NCBI GenBank assembly: GCA_009733575.1
Contig: ML769428.1
Coordinates: 124,001 to 188,000, forward strand
DNA from: Gymnopus androsaceus JB14
Lineage: Eukaryota > Basidiomycota > Agaricomycetes > Agaricales > Omphalotaceae
Reading direction: 5' to 3'
Length of the DNA: 64,000 nt
Shown here: positions 1-11,241 of the stretch, piece after piece
Layout: each line of letters opens with the position of its first letter
How positions within the stretch are numbered: the first letter of the stretch is position 1
Notes under the pieces: generated by a model
The model's database searches: none
The model's input: the letters and a program-made list of their open reading frames with translations, nothing else
Told to the model about the DNA's origin: nothing
Program-made: the position numbers and the translations under genes

Positions 1-969
1 CGATAACCATAGCTTACATGCCCAACCAGCCAGGGTCCACCCCTCCGATATGCGTAAGGGAGTCTAGCGAATTGGACATAAGCACCTAGGAGGTCAAAAA
101 ACCAATCATAAGAACTCACAGTTCACGACATTCCCGCTCAATGTAGCATTGACACACATGTTCTAGTCATCGTAAGACGACCGTCGTATTGAAAGTACAA
201 AGCGCCTACCCTTCCACAATGAAAGTCTCCCGTTGGTCCATCTGTCTGCCTGAGGGCATTCTAACAGAAATTCAATCAGCTATCCCGCCTGAGGCCATAG
301 TTCCGAAATCAGCGTACCGTTGAACCCGCTACTGTAGCTGAAGCAGATACAGAAAACAATGCTAGAGCCGGCAAAAGAACGGAAGCCATCAGTGCCATGG
401 TCGAGTAAGAAGGGAGCGAAGGAGAGAATGGTTCCAAGCAGACAGCGGTATTATATAGACCGCGGAATGCAATTCACAGGGGTAATTGAGAAAATCCCCA
501 TCTCAACGAATCCCGCGAATTCGGTTTGAGGCGCAGTTATGTGTATGAGAACGTTTGATTGATTGTCTGGGAATGACATTCACCTTCAGCAGGAAAAAAG
601 CCTCAGACTCCTTCTTCATCTAATATTTCCGCAGCCGTTATCAAGAGACGAATTTGTGCGATTCTAGGCAAGATTGAAGTCCTTCAACAAGCAATGAAGA
701 CTTTCCGAGCACTGGGTTAACGCCTCGTAAATGCGTCAACACCGCATCCGGCATAGTAGTTGGTCTAATGCCAATCCTATTCTCACGATTGCTTGATGCG
801 ACGTGGCCGACGTGGCAAAACCTGAGAGTCCTTGAATGTCAGGATATATTACTGATTCACGCGCGTCGCGTTTAAACCTATAAGGAACAGAGCATTATAA
901 AATTGATTGCAAGTCTCGCACCCGTCTCGCACTAAAAAGACTGTGTGTGTAACAGTGTGTAACATACGT
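1..969. other. No gene recognised
   Basis: No coding stretch, RNA gene or repeat could be supported here. It lies downstream of the API5-like gene that ends at 970 on the minus strand, and a short run of TGTGTGT-type sequence lies close to that stop. Confidence 0.5.
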
Positions 970-3160
970 TTACGCCACCCCTCGCTTTTTCTTCCTACGA
1001 GTATCGTGGACATCGGCCAGCCCGCCATTCAACCTATTCATCAAAGAACTCTCAACCGCACGGTTTGGAGTCTCTGTTCCTGAATGGTCGGGATCCTTCC
1101 TTGCAGCTCCCTTGATAGTCAGTCCTCCCCAAGGAGCAGGATCGATAACTGGTGCGGATTCACGTCGTCGGGGAGGGGCGGGTGCGTGCATTGGGGAAAA
1201 AGACGACTTGTTACCCAGTCGACTGAGTAAGGAAGGCGGATTAGTATCATGCTCTGCTCCTCCGCCACCTTTCTTGATTTTCTTTGCAGGATGAGAGGTA
1301 TCGAAATCGGACTCATTGGAACCAGGTGCCTGTTTCCGCCTGACTCCTTGCGGATGCGGTGAACTGGGCACCGAGGGTGCGCGAATTCGTCCAGAAGAGC
1401 CTGATGGCAAGAATGACGATGATGGCAAAGGTCTTTGAGAAGGGCCGCCAGTTGAGGAGGGGGCGCTTGAGGTCCTTGACAATGTAGGTGTCGATGTCGA
1501 TGGTTTTGAAGAGTCAGGCATTGTTTTCTCTGTTAACGACTAGGGGAGAAGAATTGTTGGTCAACGACAGGAGGAAATGAGGCCCGCTGCGAACCCTTAT
1601 GAGCTCTTGGATGTTGTGAATATTCTTCCCGTTCCCAAAACTTGGGACTACATGACCCAAAGCCCGTACGCTCTGCAAAATTTGGGAGGAGATCGTCAAA
1701 CCATCATTCGTCATCTAATTCCAAGGTTAGATGCTTTTAAATGATCAGAATATTGAGCCTTTACGAGTAAGAGTTTCTCTAGTAATAGAGTACAGGTTGC
1801 TTGTCGGGCGTTCTTGAGACAATTCTTTTGAAAACCACTGATAAACAATAGGTAAGCCAAAATATTGAGTGACACAGAAAGCGCGCGCACTTCAAAAACG
1901 AATGGGAGCAAGTTGTTCGTAAGACGTTTAACATTATCCGTATTTGTTTTGCAAGAATGCAAAGCTTGGGCGAAATGATATAGGACAATCTGTTGATCTT
2001 GGGCAGAAATGCTTGAAAAAACAGATTTCGGAACAAGACGCGAATAAAAGTTAAATAGATCCTCCGGATTGCCCTGGCCCTTGCTGATAAAGAAAACGCT
2101 TAATGTATTAAAATAAGGACGGCTTTTGGTCAAAAGACGCGTGCCAGTTCAGAGATGTTGGGTCGGCAAGGTCATCTGAAAGAGCATTTCTGGATTTCTG
2201 CAAGACAGACTGAGATAGAGATAATCCACGGTGAGAGGGAGTATCTAAATGCATCAGAATATCGTTCAAAATCGCATGAACATCTGAGTCTCCTAGTTTC
2301 GGTATGGCCTGAGATGTGATGTGAGTGAGAGTAGCGAGATGTGGAAAGTGGACGCACAGAAATTAACCCATCAATGAGAGTGTCTTCTGCTTCACTTCTC
2401 GGAGGCATGTACCGCACAAGATTTCCCTTTTTCAGTTCACCCGCTATGAATGTTAAAACCAATGTCCGTAAGCTATCTCTCATTGCAAGCTCTTCCTGGT
2501 CGGCAGGTTCACTAGGTGGTATGATCTGATCACAGAGAACACCTAGAGTTACACGAGGGTCCATGTGGAGATGCTCAACGAGAGCCTTCCTAACCACATT
2601 GACTTCATTTGGCTCGTCTTCAAATAATAAGTCCACTGCTAAAATCTGGCGATATTTGAACATACCGCTTTGTAGTAGTTGAACCAAGACGTCAGCATTG
2701 CGTTTGACCCATTTCTTTTCGAGCTTTGATATGCTTGCAAGGGTTCGGTAGCCTTCCATTCGAACCTGGTGCGAGTTAAGACAAATTTGAAAGGGAAAAA
2801 AAACTGGCATACCTGAGCCGATTGGTCTTCGCAAAGATCGTAAACCGCGTTAATCGCATCCTCTTCAGATTCAGGAAAATCCTGGAAGAATTCAGGAATG
2901 TTGACGGCAGCAAAGACTTTGGTCTGAACGCTTGATGAATGGGTTGCCTCTACAAGTTGCTTGAGTGCGCTTCGACGCTACGAAATAAAATCAGTTGGGA
3001 TTCACTGCTATTCAGATTCGTGGCGGAAGAATTTACCAAAGTGCCTGTTCTGTCCGGAGTAGTTTTTGCTCGTCGAACAATGCCTGCGTTCAAAGATAAG
3101 CAGGGAGATCTTCCTACATTAAATGAGCAAACCTTGAAGCTCGCGGTATGCAGCCTCCAT
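970..3160 (-). CDS. API5: API5-like (apoptosis inhibitor 5 / AAC-11) helical repeat protein
   Basis: API5 proteins are nuclear alpha-helical repeat scaffolds linked to cell survival and mRNA-related complexes. I start at the ATG at 3158-3160 (MEAAYRELQ). After two short introns the frame reads RTGTLRRSALKQLVEATHSS and then INAVYDLCEDQSAQ, which joins across an intron at about 2815-2770 to VRMEGYRTLASISKLEKKW. This matches the N-terminal HEAT-like part of API5, as do VVRKALVEHLHMDPRVTLG and the later GNPEDLFNFYSRLVPKS. The last exons give LQSVRALGHVVPSFG and, through an intron at about 1600-1545, a disordered Ser/Pro-rich tail with PAKKIKKGGGG and a C-terminal RRKKKRG, both plausible nuclear localisation signals, as in the animal protein. 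At least seven introns of about 45-60 nt. The junction near 1780-1900 is ambiguous (two acceptor phases possible). Family call is confident; exact exon ends in the middle are less so. Confidence 0.82.
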
Positions 3161-3279
3161 GGCTGTAGAGATTAAGATGTAAAAACAGCAACAGCTGATG
3201 ACGCCAGCCCAGTCACGTTTATTATCGGACCGCGTTTAGACCGCGTTTAGGCGCTGTCCTTGAGCGCTTGACACTCTTC

Positions 3280-4560
3280 ATGGCTAACCAGTTCAAGTTT
3301 TTCAACTCTCAAACTGTTGTCCTGGATGGAGGATTTGTGAGTCTCCGTTCTCCCTTCGATAATGCGGCTTTAACGCTGCTCTATAGGGCACCTCACTTGA
3401 ACAACTATTTCAACTTGACATCTCTAATACGCCTCTTTGGTCTGCGAAAGCAGTCATAGACCACTCTGATGTTGTGATAAAAACACACCTAGCCTTTTTA
3501 CGTGCCGGAGCAGAAGTTATATCTACATCTACGTGAGCTAGTACCGAGAACCCCTCGGTACGGTACAACTCATCTACACTAATTTGATAGATACCAATGC
3601 TCATATTCTACATTCGAAAATGCAGGCTACTCTGCAGAAAATGCCAGGCGCATCATTTGCCGATCTGTCGAATTGGCCAGCCAAGCGCGACAAATATTCC
3701 GTGAGGAGCAACTCGAAAATGAAGTTCCTCCTCGGGACGTACGGATCGCGCTCTCTCTAGGTCCATTTGGTGCCAGCCTCAAACCAGCGCAGGAATTCGA
3801 CGGTTTCTATCCTCCGCCATTCGGTCCAAAAGCGTATTCTCAAGATGCAGTAGAAAATTGCAATACTTTTGGCAACGATGAGGTCGCAGAAGCGGAATCC
3901 ATCCGCGCTTGGCTCAGTTCCACTTCGAGCGACTATTAATCGTGTTCGAGGAGGAAGCTGCTTGGAATAGTATCGACTGTCTTGCTTTCGAGACGGTACC
4001 TTTAACGCGAGAGATCAAGGCCATTCGGCAAGCTGTGGGGCTGCTGAACGACAGAATTGCGGCCGCAGAGAGTACTGGGAGGTCGTCAGACAGCACCACT
4101 AAGCCTTGGTGGATCAGTATGGTCTTCCCAGGTGGAATTTATCCAGAGACCACAAAGGATGGATCCTCTAGGATGTCAATCCAAGATGTGGTTTCCGCCG
4201 CTGTCCAAGACCAATCACTAAATTATCCTCGTCCTTCGGCGCTTCGGAATTAACTGTACTCAAGTGGAATATCTCCCCAGACTTGTATCTCAGCTCGAGG
4301 AGGCGTTACCCTTGAATGACAGCCCCAAACCATGGTTGGTTCTTTATCCAAATGGAGGAGACGCGTATGACCCCATAACACAAAAGTGGGTGGAAAGCGG
4401 CACTCAGAGCAGTGATAAGAAATGGGCGAAAGCTCTGAAAGCGTCATCCATACCTTCGGATAAGTGGGCTGGTGTGATTCTTGGTGGATGCTGTCGAACC
4501 ACACCTGCGCATATTCAGTGCTTGAAACAAGATATCATTGCACCCGAAATGAAAAGGTGA
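3280..4560 (+). pseudogene. Homocysteine S-methyltransferase with two apparent frameshifts
   Basis: The family (Mht1/Sam4 type) transfers a methyl group from S-methylmethionine or S-adenosylmethionine to homocysteine, using a zinc held by three cysteines. From the ATG at 3280, VVLDGGF joins over an intron (GTGAGT at about 3336) to TSLEQLFQLD, PLWSAKAV and HLAFLRAGAEVISTST, then over a second intron to YQCSYSTFENAGYS and SLGPFGASLKPAQEF. Downstream come IDCLAFETVPLTREIKAIRQ, FGINCTQVEYLP and the zinc motif GGCCRTTPAHI before the stop at 4558-4560. All expected zinc cysteines are readable. The frame breaks twice: near 3908 (GCTTGG where GCTTTGG would keep frame) and near 4241 (one extra C before TTCGGAATTAAC). 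These are one deletion and one insertion, so the protein cannot be read through. It is either a recent pseudogene or carries assembly indels. Confidence 0.8.
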
Positions 4561-5030
4561 TACTTAGGGGTTTGCACTACCGCCGGATCCTACGAATACA
4601 TAGTTGCGCAACGAATGCGCCCATGTTACAAATTGTAATATCATCCCTATCCTTTTCAACCGTTGATCCTCTTCACCCCCTGCTTCGAAACAGTGATATT
4701 TAGGGGTTTACACTACCGCCGGATCCCAGGAATTCATTCTACATACTTTACTACACTGTGTAACGAATGCGCTTTGACATTTCTCCGGATGATTTTATGG
4801 TTGACGATCTCTACTTTTCGCTACCTCGAAACTATGATACTTAGGGGTTTATACTACCGCCGGGTCCTATGAATTCATTCTACCGCTGCGTAACGAGCAC
4901 GCCTGAACGCGTCTATGCTACATACTGCCAGTGTAATATTATCCCCATCCTTTTAACACTGCTCCCGACGATTTTTTTATCGTTGAGGATCTCTGCTTTT
5001 CGATCTCTGCTTCGAACCAGGGCGAAACAG
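4557..5030 (+). repeat. Diverged tandem repeat, about 135-bp unit, 3 copies
   Basis: Each unit carries TAGGGGTTT.CACTACCGCCGG followed by TCCTA.GAATTCATT, starting near 4565, 4702 and 4835. Later parts of the units also recur (AACGAATGCGC, CCTTTTCAACC, GATCTCTGCTTTTCG). The array begins at the stop codon of the methyltransferase, so it may form its 3' untranslated region. All three copies keep an open frame with GLHYRRI-like translation, which is a by-product of the repeat rather than evidence of a gene. Confidence 0.7.
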
Positions 5031-6614
5031 TCAGCACGATTGGTTTGTCATCAGTTCATAGGATTATAATCAGATCTGTTGTGAGGAGAAACTACAGTAG
5101 ATCTACAGTAGTAGCGGTCCTGAAAAGACCCTTTCTGTACATCTGTATCAGCATGGCCCAGTCGCCATGCGAGGCTCTGACGTCGACCCTCGTTGACTCG
5201 GAGTCGTGACCGAAATATCTCGGAAACGTCAAACGACTGGAAAATCCTGAGTTATTTGCATCATGATCGCTTCGAAGAACTCCGAGTGGGAGTCTTCATG
5301 AGCGACCAGGTTTCCTAGTCAGCCTGCTTAGCGATTCATTTTCATTGGATCTACATACTGTAAAGCTTTCAATCTTTCCAATGAAGGCCGACTGTCCGCC
5401 AAGACGTTCGGGGATAAATCAAGTTCTGCGGAGGATGCGGGCCTGCGGCGACTAAGTATGAGAGCGAATCAGCATTTTGACTTCAAACCAGACTCATTTG
5501 GTTATTACCTTATCCCCATATTACCACCTCCATATCCCTCTTGACATTGGAATGCGACATTATGTAAATTGGACCGCAAAGGACCGCAAAGGACCGCAAT
5601 GCCCGAAGCGACGTATTGCCAGGTGGCTTCGGTTCCCGAGTCGTGTACATAGAACATAGTATCGGTAGCAATGAAAATCCAAGTCACTGAAGGGCAGGGA
5701 GAGCAACCAGACATTAATTCCTGTTCAAATCGATGGCATGTTTCAGGTCCTAGACAACTTCACTGTCTAGTAACACTTCAGTAGTGCTCACAGAGTGTTC
5801 ATGAAAAAAGACTCAGACGTCACACTCTGGATCAACCGTTGGGAGATCCTATGTCACCGTCGGCGCGACGTTTCGCTACGTCGCGTAATCGAGCAACTCC
5901 GAGTCGGGGCATACACTACAAAGTCGTAAATCTTCAGGTTGACTTGCTATTGACTTGGTTCGGTTCGAGTTTATTCAAAGACGGTCAAGTGAGCCGCGGT
6001 ATATAGTATATAGCTGTCTAGACTCGGGAGTCGGTACGTACTTCAATGGACTCACCAAAAATGGATAAAATCGATGTTAGTCGATGATAGATTAATGCAC
6101 ATGTATGTATATCCTTTCCATGTAGGAAAACGCTTGTCTTGAAGTTGTCCAAGTTGTCCTTGTCCGTCTAGTATTAAATGATAGCGCATCGATTGGATAC
6201 TTACCATTGATTCGACCCTCCCTTGCAAGTACTTGAATAATAAGTACCGGCGTACCGCATCAGACTTATCCTTTTCGAGTGTCCTTGGAAAACGGACTGA
6301 ACGACAACCATGGATTAATGGAGCTTTAGCATGAACGTGGATGACCCTGGCCTTGGAGATATGTGGTTCAGACTGCTTTGTACCGGAAATAGGCGTCCCT
6401 GTGTTGATTGTGAAGATCTGCGCTCGAAAATGGTCGCCGGTCAGTGAGGTATTTCAGATGGCTTCGAGATGGCTTCAAGATGGCTTCATCGGGATTCCGA
6501 ATCCCTGGCCTGGGACCGCATCTAAAGGAATTAAAAGGGATGCCTTGTAGAGTACTGCAGCTTCCTCTCCTAGTTATACCCTACAAATATCAATATATCT
6601 GGCCAGCTAGGGCC
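5031..6614. other. Intergenic, no gene recognised
   Basis: Only short open frames without recognisable similarity. A perfect 10-bp triplication (GGACCGCAAA, three units, the last ending in T) lies at 5571-5600. Confidence 0.5.
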
Positions 6615-7450
6615 TAGATAAAAATCTGGAGCAGTTGAATCAGGAGGCGGAGGTGAAGAAAATATATTAGGAAACCGTTTGTTCTTTCACCAAGTCAGAT
6701 GTTACAAATCGATTTTTCTTTTTGTCAAGGGAAGATTAGCTACCGAGTCGGATGATTTTAAAGTCGAGAAAGGGACATGTCCAAACTCAACCACGCACCA
6801 AGACCGGAATTCTCTCAGGTTTTTTTGGAGTAAGTACTATGCCTAAGTGCTCCGAAGGCAATAGTAAATGTACGTAGGAAAGCGATAGCAGTGGACTATT
6901 GTATGTACTGGAAGTTCGACGTTTCAAGCTCGAGCAGTCGAGCAGTTGGATCTCAGGAGGTGAAGTTGAAGAATTAGCGTAACCCACAAGACAATATACT
7001 AGGAAGCACTTTGTTCTTGAAATATTTTCGGAGGATGTGAGTCGAGAATTGAGGTCCAAAAGACATATCCAAGGCTGAACTACGAAGAATTTATGCGCTA
7101 GGAATGGACGGTAACTTGAATGCTTGCTGAGCTCAAGTTTGGAAGTAATGCTAGCCTGTCAGTGCTCCGAGAGGGCGATGGTCAAGCAGTTCAAAGCTCG
7201 AGCTACTTATTGTGTTTCAGGAGGTAAGGTTGAAGGATTAGCGTAGTAGCCCACAAGAAGATATACTAGGAAAAAGTGTTTTTCCACTCCAGTGGGATAT
7301 ATCAATCTAAGTTGAGCATTGATGGGACAGAGACGCGTCCTAGGAAGAAAATTTCCTTGCTACTCAGATGTCAATGGAATGCCTGCTGAATTTTGAAGTC
7401 AGGATACCCACATCTACTGAGCGCTCCAAGGGGGCGATATCAGAGTCATC
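6615..7450. repeat. Degenerate tandem repeat, 260-315-bp unit, 3 copies
   Basis: Two landmarks recur in the same order. TCAGGAGG..AGGTTGAAG followed by AATATACTAGGAA occurs near 6640, 6953 and 7216; GTGCTCCGA..GGCGAT occurs near 6849, 7160 and 7419. Spacings of about 315 and 260 bp agree between the two landmarks. Copies are strongly diverged. The array lies immediately upstream of the checkpoint-kinase gene. Confidence 0.6.
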
Positions 7451-7813
7451 ACCGAAAGATGGCACTAGTGTATGAAATGAAATCCACGGGATTTGGAAAT
7501 TTTCCCCGAGGATAAGTACGATGAATATATTCGAGTTAGACGCTCTGTGTGCGGGCGTCTATCACGATTATTCAGCAATAGCCGATCCTCGTTTCTGGAA
7601 CAAGAAAAGCTGTCTATTTCGACCTCATTGTTCAAGGCAAAAGCAACGGTCCAAAGCCTTTCTTCATCCTTTGTTACCTTTGTTGCGCGCGGAATCCGGT
7701 CTGTCTCGCGACAATATATCGAAATCGAGCCAGATAAGGCAAAAAAAAAGTTGGACTTGTTTCCCTTTGATTGAACCCACTGCTTTGTTCTGGTCAAAGC
7801 TTTCGTGGCCATC

Positions 7814-7819
7814 ACGCGT
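7814..7819 (+). promoter_or_regulatory. MCB-like ACGCGT element upstream of the checkpoint kinase
   Basis: An ACGCGT hexamer (MluI cell-cycle box core, bound by MBF in yeasts) lies 56 bp before the kinase ATG and just upstream of a TATA-like GAGTATAAAT. Its position suggests G1/S control. This is inference from one short motif. Confidence 0.35.
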
Positions 7820-7874
7820 CACGAGTATAAATCTCGCTCAAAATCTACTTCGCTTCTCTCTATCCTCTACAACC

Positions 7875-10456
7875 ATGAACTATCAGTCTTCCGAACCTGC
7901 GCAGCCTACCGAAGAACCCGAAGTCGAAACTCAGCCAGTAGACTCTCAGAGTCTATCGCAGAATCCAGAGCTACTGAGGCCTCTTTGGGAAGTCGAAGAG
8001 CATGTCTGGGCGTATCTGCTCCCAATGTCCAAGGACATAAAACAAATCGACTTTCTCAAGCCTCAAACTACGTATCGAATTGGCCGCAACGAGACCTGGA
8101 ACAAAATCGTTTTTCCCGGGTACAAGATCAGTACGTGTATATTCAGTGGCAATCGCGTCGCATTCTCTCATTGATATCTTTAGGCAATAAACATGCTGAA
8201 ATAACCTGGGACGGAATGTCGTCGCGTGAATCGATTATAACGTTGAAGGATTTGTCGAGCAATGGGACATTTGTGAGTCTCTTGTTTTATCATTCGTTCA
8301 GTTCCCAATTCAATCACGTTCTTTAGGTTAACGGAGTAAAGCTGGGAAGGGGCCACTCACGCATTCTGACCGACGGGGCTGAAGTCGCGTTTGGTTCAAC
8401 CTCGTCTTCACCTACTAATCCATTCGAAGACTACCGTATGTTTGCATGCGTTCTCCTTATCTCTCTAATATCGACCTCCTTGTCTATCAGGCTTTATTTT
8501 CCGACACACTGCCTCTGGTAGAAATGCCGAAACAGGATTTTACTCCTTGTACGACATTGGTTACCAGCTTGGTCGAGGATCCTTCGCCTCTGTCGTTCAA
8601 TGCATGGATCGTGCCACCGGTATCTTTTGGGCTGCCAAGATTTTCAGTAACACTATCGGCATAGGCGGAAGTGGCACTCTGGCTTCCAAAACGGACAAGA
8701 TGGTCTCTCGAGAAATTCAAATCCTGCAGAAATTAAGTCACCCAAACATCTGCTTCCTCAAAGACACTTTTATTCTGGAGGAAGGAAAGCTGAGTAAGAA
8801 CCTTTCTGCTGGAATATCTGGGATTTAGCTCTGACGCTATGCGGACAGTTTTGGTTTTGGAACTTATCCAAGGTGGCGATCTGTTGGAGTACATTTTATC
8901 GAATGCAGGCACAAGTAGACACTATGTCTCGAGTTCTACCATTTCAATGCTGATTTCTATTTTAAACAGGTGAAGAGATGGCTCAGCACATCACGTATCA
9001 ACTTTGTCTAGCACTCTCTGTAGGTGTCTTGCTCGTCCCGTAAACGTTCGCTGACTTTGTGCCTAGTACGTCCATAGCCTTGGAATTGCTCATCGTGACC
9101 TGAAGCCTGAGGTGAGGATGAATTTCCAGTTATGCACTTCCACTACTGACATTTGGGCTTGAAGAACGTGCTGCTCACCGACGAAAAGCCTCCCAATGTG
9201 AAAGTTGCGGATTTTGGTCTCGCGAAAGCCGCTGACAGTCAGACCATGCTGAAGGTATGTATCATCGCTCTGATAGCTCCCCACAACTACTAAACAACTC
9301 TTCAGACAATGTGCGGTACCCCGGCCTACCTTGCACCCGAGGTTGTCCATCAAACGTCCGATGAGGGCTACGACAACCTCGTCGATAGTTGGAGCGTTGG
9401 CGTTATTGTTTTCTCAATGTACGTCCATATTTACGAATAAACTGAAGCTCGCTCGCTCACCCGTCGTCCATTCTAGGCTCACCAATGCGAGCCCCTTCGT
9501 GGAAAACGATACCATAACTGATGTTCGCTTGAGAATTGCAACCCGCCATGTCGACTGGACTATCCTCAAAGAAAAGACAGCTAATCCACACAGTGAGTAG
9601 TTCCTTGTCGTCTGGATATAACATGTAGTAATGATCGCCTCCCATAGTCATCGACTTTGTCGAATCTCTGCTTGCTACCGACCCAGGAACTCGGATGACA
9701 CTAACAGGCGCTCTTGACCATCCTTGGCTCCAGGATTACGTGGTCAAGAACGGTCGCGATGCCAAAGCCGATCGAGCTTTGGGCCAAATGCGAGGCTCTA
9801 TTGAGCCAGAATCTTCTGTGAGTACGCCAAAGGCTCATAACGATGAAGACTCCAAACCCGGCTCCGCATTGTTCTCTCGCGGCTTCGAGAACCTGGCAAT
9901 CAACGAAACCCCCGGCGCTGGGCCGTCGAATACTAACCGCGGCGATCCTTCTGATCCTGTCGCCCCCGCTGCCCCTGCTACCGATGGCGATGCTGAAATG
10001 GAAGACAAGACTCCTCCTCCGTCCTCTCAACCTCGGCCACTCCAAGCCCAAAACTCCCGAGTTCTACGTCGTCGACGGGACGTTCTGGACGAAGCGTTGG
10101 AGAACGACGGTGAAACGTCTGTTCCCCGTCCGTCACCCGACTTGCTTTCCCAGTTCGACGAAAAGCAGAAGCGAGCCGCTGCTGAGACTGAGTCGAGTCA
10201 ACCTCAGGCGGGGCCGAGCAATCAGGAGAAGCAGCGAGGGAAGAGGATGCACGATGATCTAAGTGCGGTGCCCGAGGAAGAAATGGTTAATGGCAGTGGA
10301 GGGGATGCGTCGATGAACGGTGATATGGATGCTGCTGTTCAGCCTACGCCAGCGAAACGTCGTCGTACTCCGGTGCCTGCTGCTCGGAGTGCAAAGAAAG
10401 GTAAGAAGGAACCTGTTGCTGAGCCGAGGAGATCTTTGCGCAACAAGAGGACGTAA
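7875..10456 (+). CDS. FHA-domain checkpoint kinase (Rad53/Cds1/Chk2-like)
   Basis: DNA-damage and replication checkpoint kinases of this type bind phosphothreonine through an FHA domain and act in the nucleus. The start ATG at 7875 has context CAACC. Eleven exons join cleanly: 7875-8130, 8184-8272, 8327-8435, 8491-8793, 8849-8914, 8970-9019, 9069-9113, 9165-9254, 9306-9418, 9477-9592, 9648-10456. The FHA domain shows [16 protein letters not shown] and [13 protein letters not shown]. The kinase domain shows the glycine loop [49 protein letters not shown] and a DSWSVGVI segment, all intact. The long C-terminal tail is disordered, with basic nuclear-signal-like clusters ([24 protein letters not shown]). 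One FHA domain is seen, as in Cds1/Chk2, not two as in budding-yeast Rad53. Confidence 0.93.
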
Positions 10457-11241
10457 GGCCATTTTTTGCTTGGATTAGGATTCGGAGGGGGACTCTTTCA
10501 CCAACAACGCATGTACAGATCTGTTTCTTTTTCTATCTATCCAGTTAACGATATTTACGCCCGACACTATTTGTCTGTCTATGGACGGACCTCGCACTAC
10601 TATTCCCTAAATCTGGGATACATCACGTTCTTTAATTTATCGTGTCAAGTGCTACTTATAGTACATATTCATCATAAGTACGTAGCCCTATTGGTTGTGT
10701 TACAATTACAATATAGGTTTGTTCATACATTGTATATGTATTACTTGTACATAATTCGACGACTCCGACACCAGGGTTTCGGGGTTTAGCGCGGTCTTGA
10801 TCGTACTCTATTTAAGGAATGAAGTCCTATACTCAGAACGCCTATTGTGCTTCTTTTTGCAGGGAAAAAAGGAAGGAGGACGGAAGGAATTATTACGCGC
10901 GCGGCATGGTCCGTTAATGAAAGAATTTGACATGGAAATTCAGAACATGTCTTCTCCAGTCGTGTTCACCCCCCTGTTCGAGAATAGACGTTGAAGACAA
11001 TGTACAAGTTTGGGTATTTGTTCATTGAGGTACATATGTAATGTGCATGTTCAGTGCTACATCTATCAACCAAGAAATTCGTAAGAATTCGTCAAAGGGT
11101 ATCATTGAGACAACAACGAAAGCGTTAGGAAAGCAGAAGCGAAAACAATAGTGAGAAATCTATAAACAGTAGACCCATAGTTTATAATAGCCTTTCAAGC
11201 GACCCCCAAAGTTCCCCGGAAGCGAAAGTGCATAACTTTTG
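10457..11241. other. Convergent intergenic region
   Basis: Lies between the 3' ends of the kinase gene (+) and the zinc-cluster gene (-). It is AT-rich and probably holds both 3' untranslated regions. No further gene seen. Confidence 0.5.

Noticed and set aside
4464..5069. Short plus-strand frames with GLHYRRI motifs as genes
   Set aside because: Generated by the tandem repeat; no start context, domains or introns.
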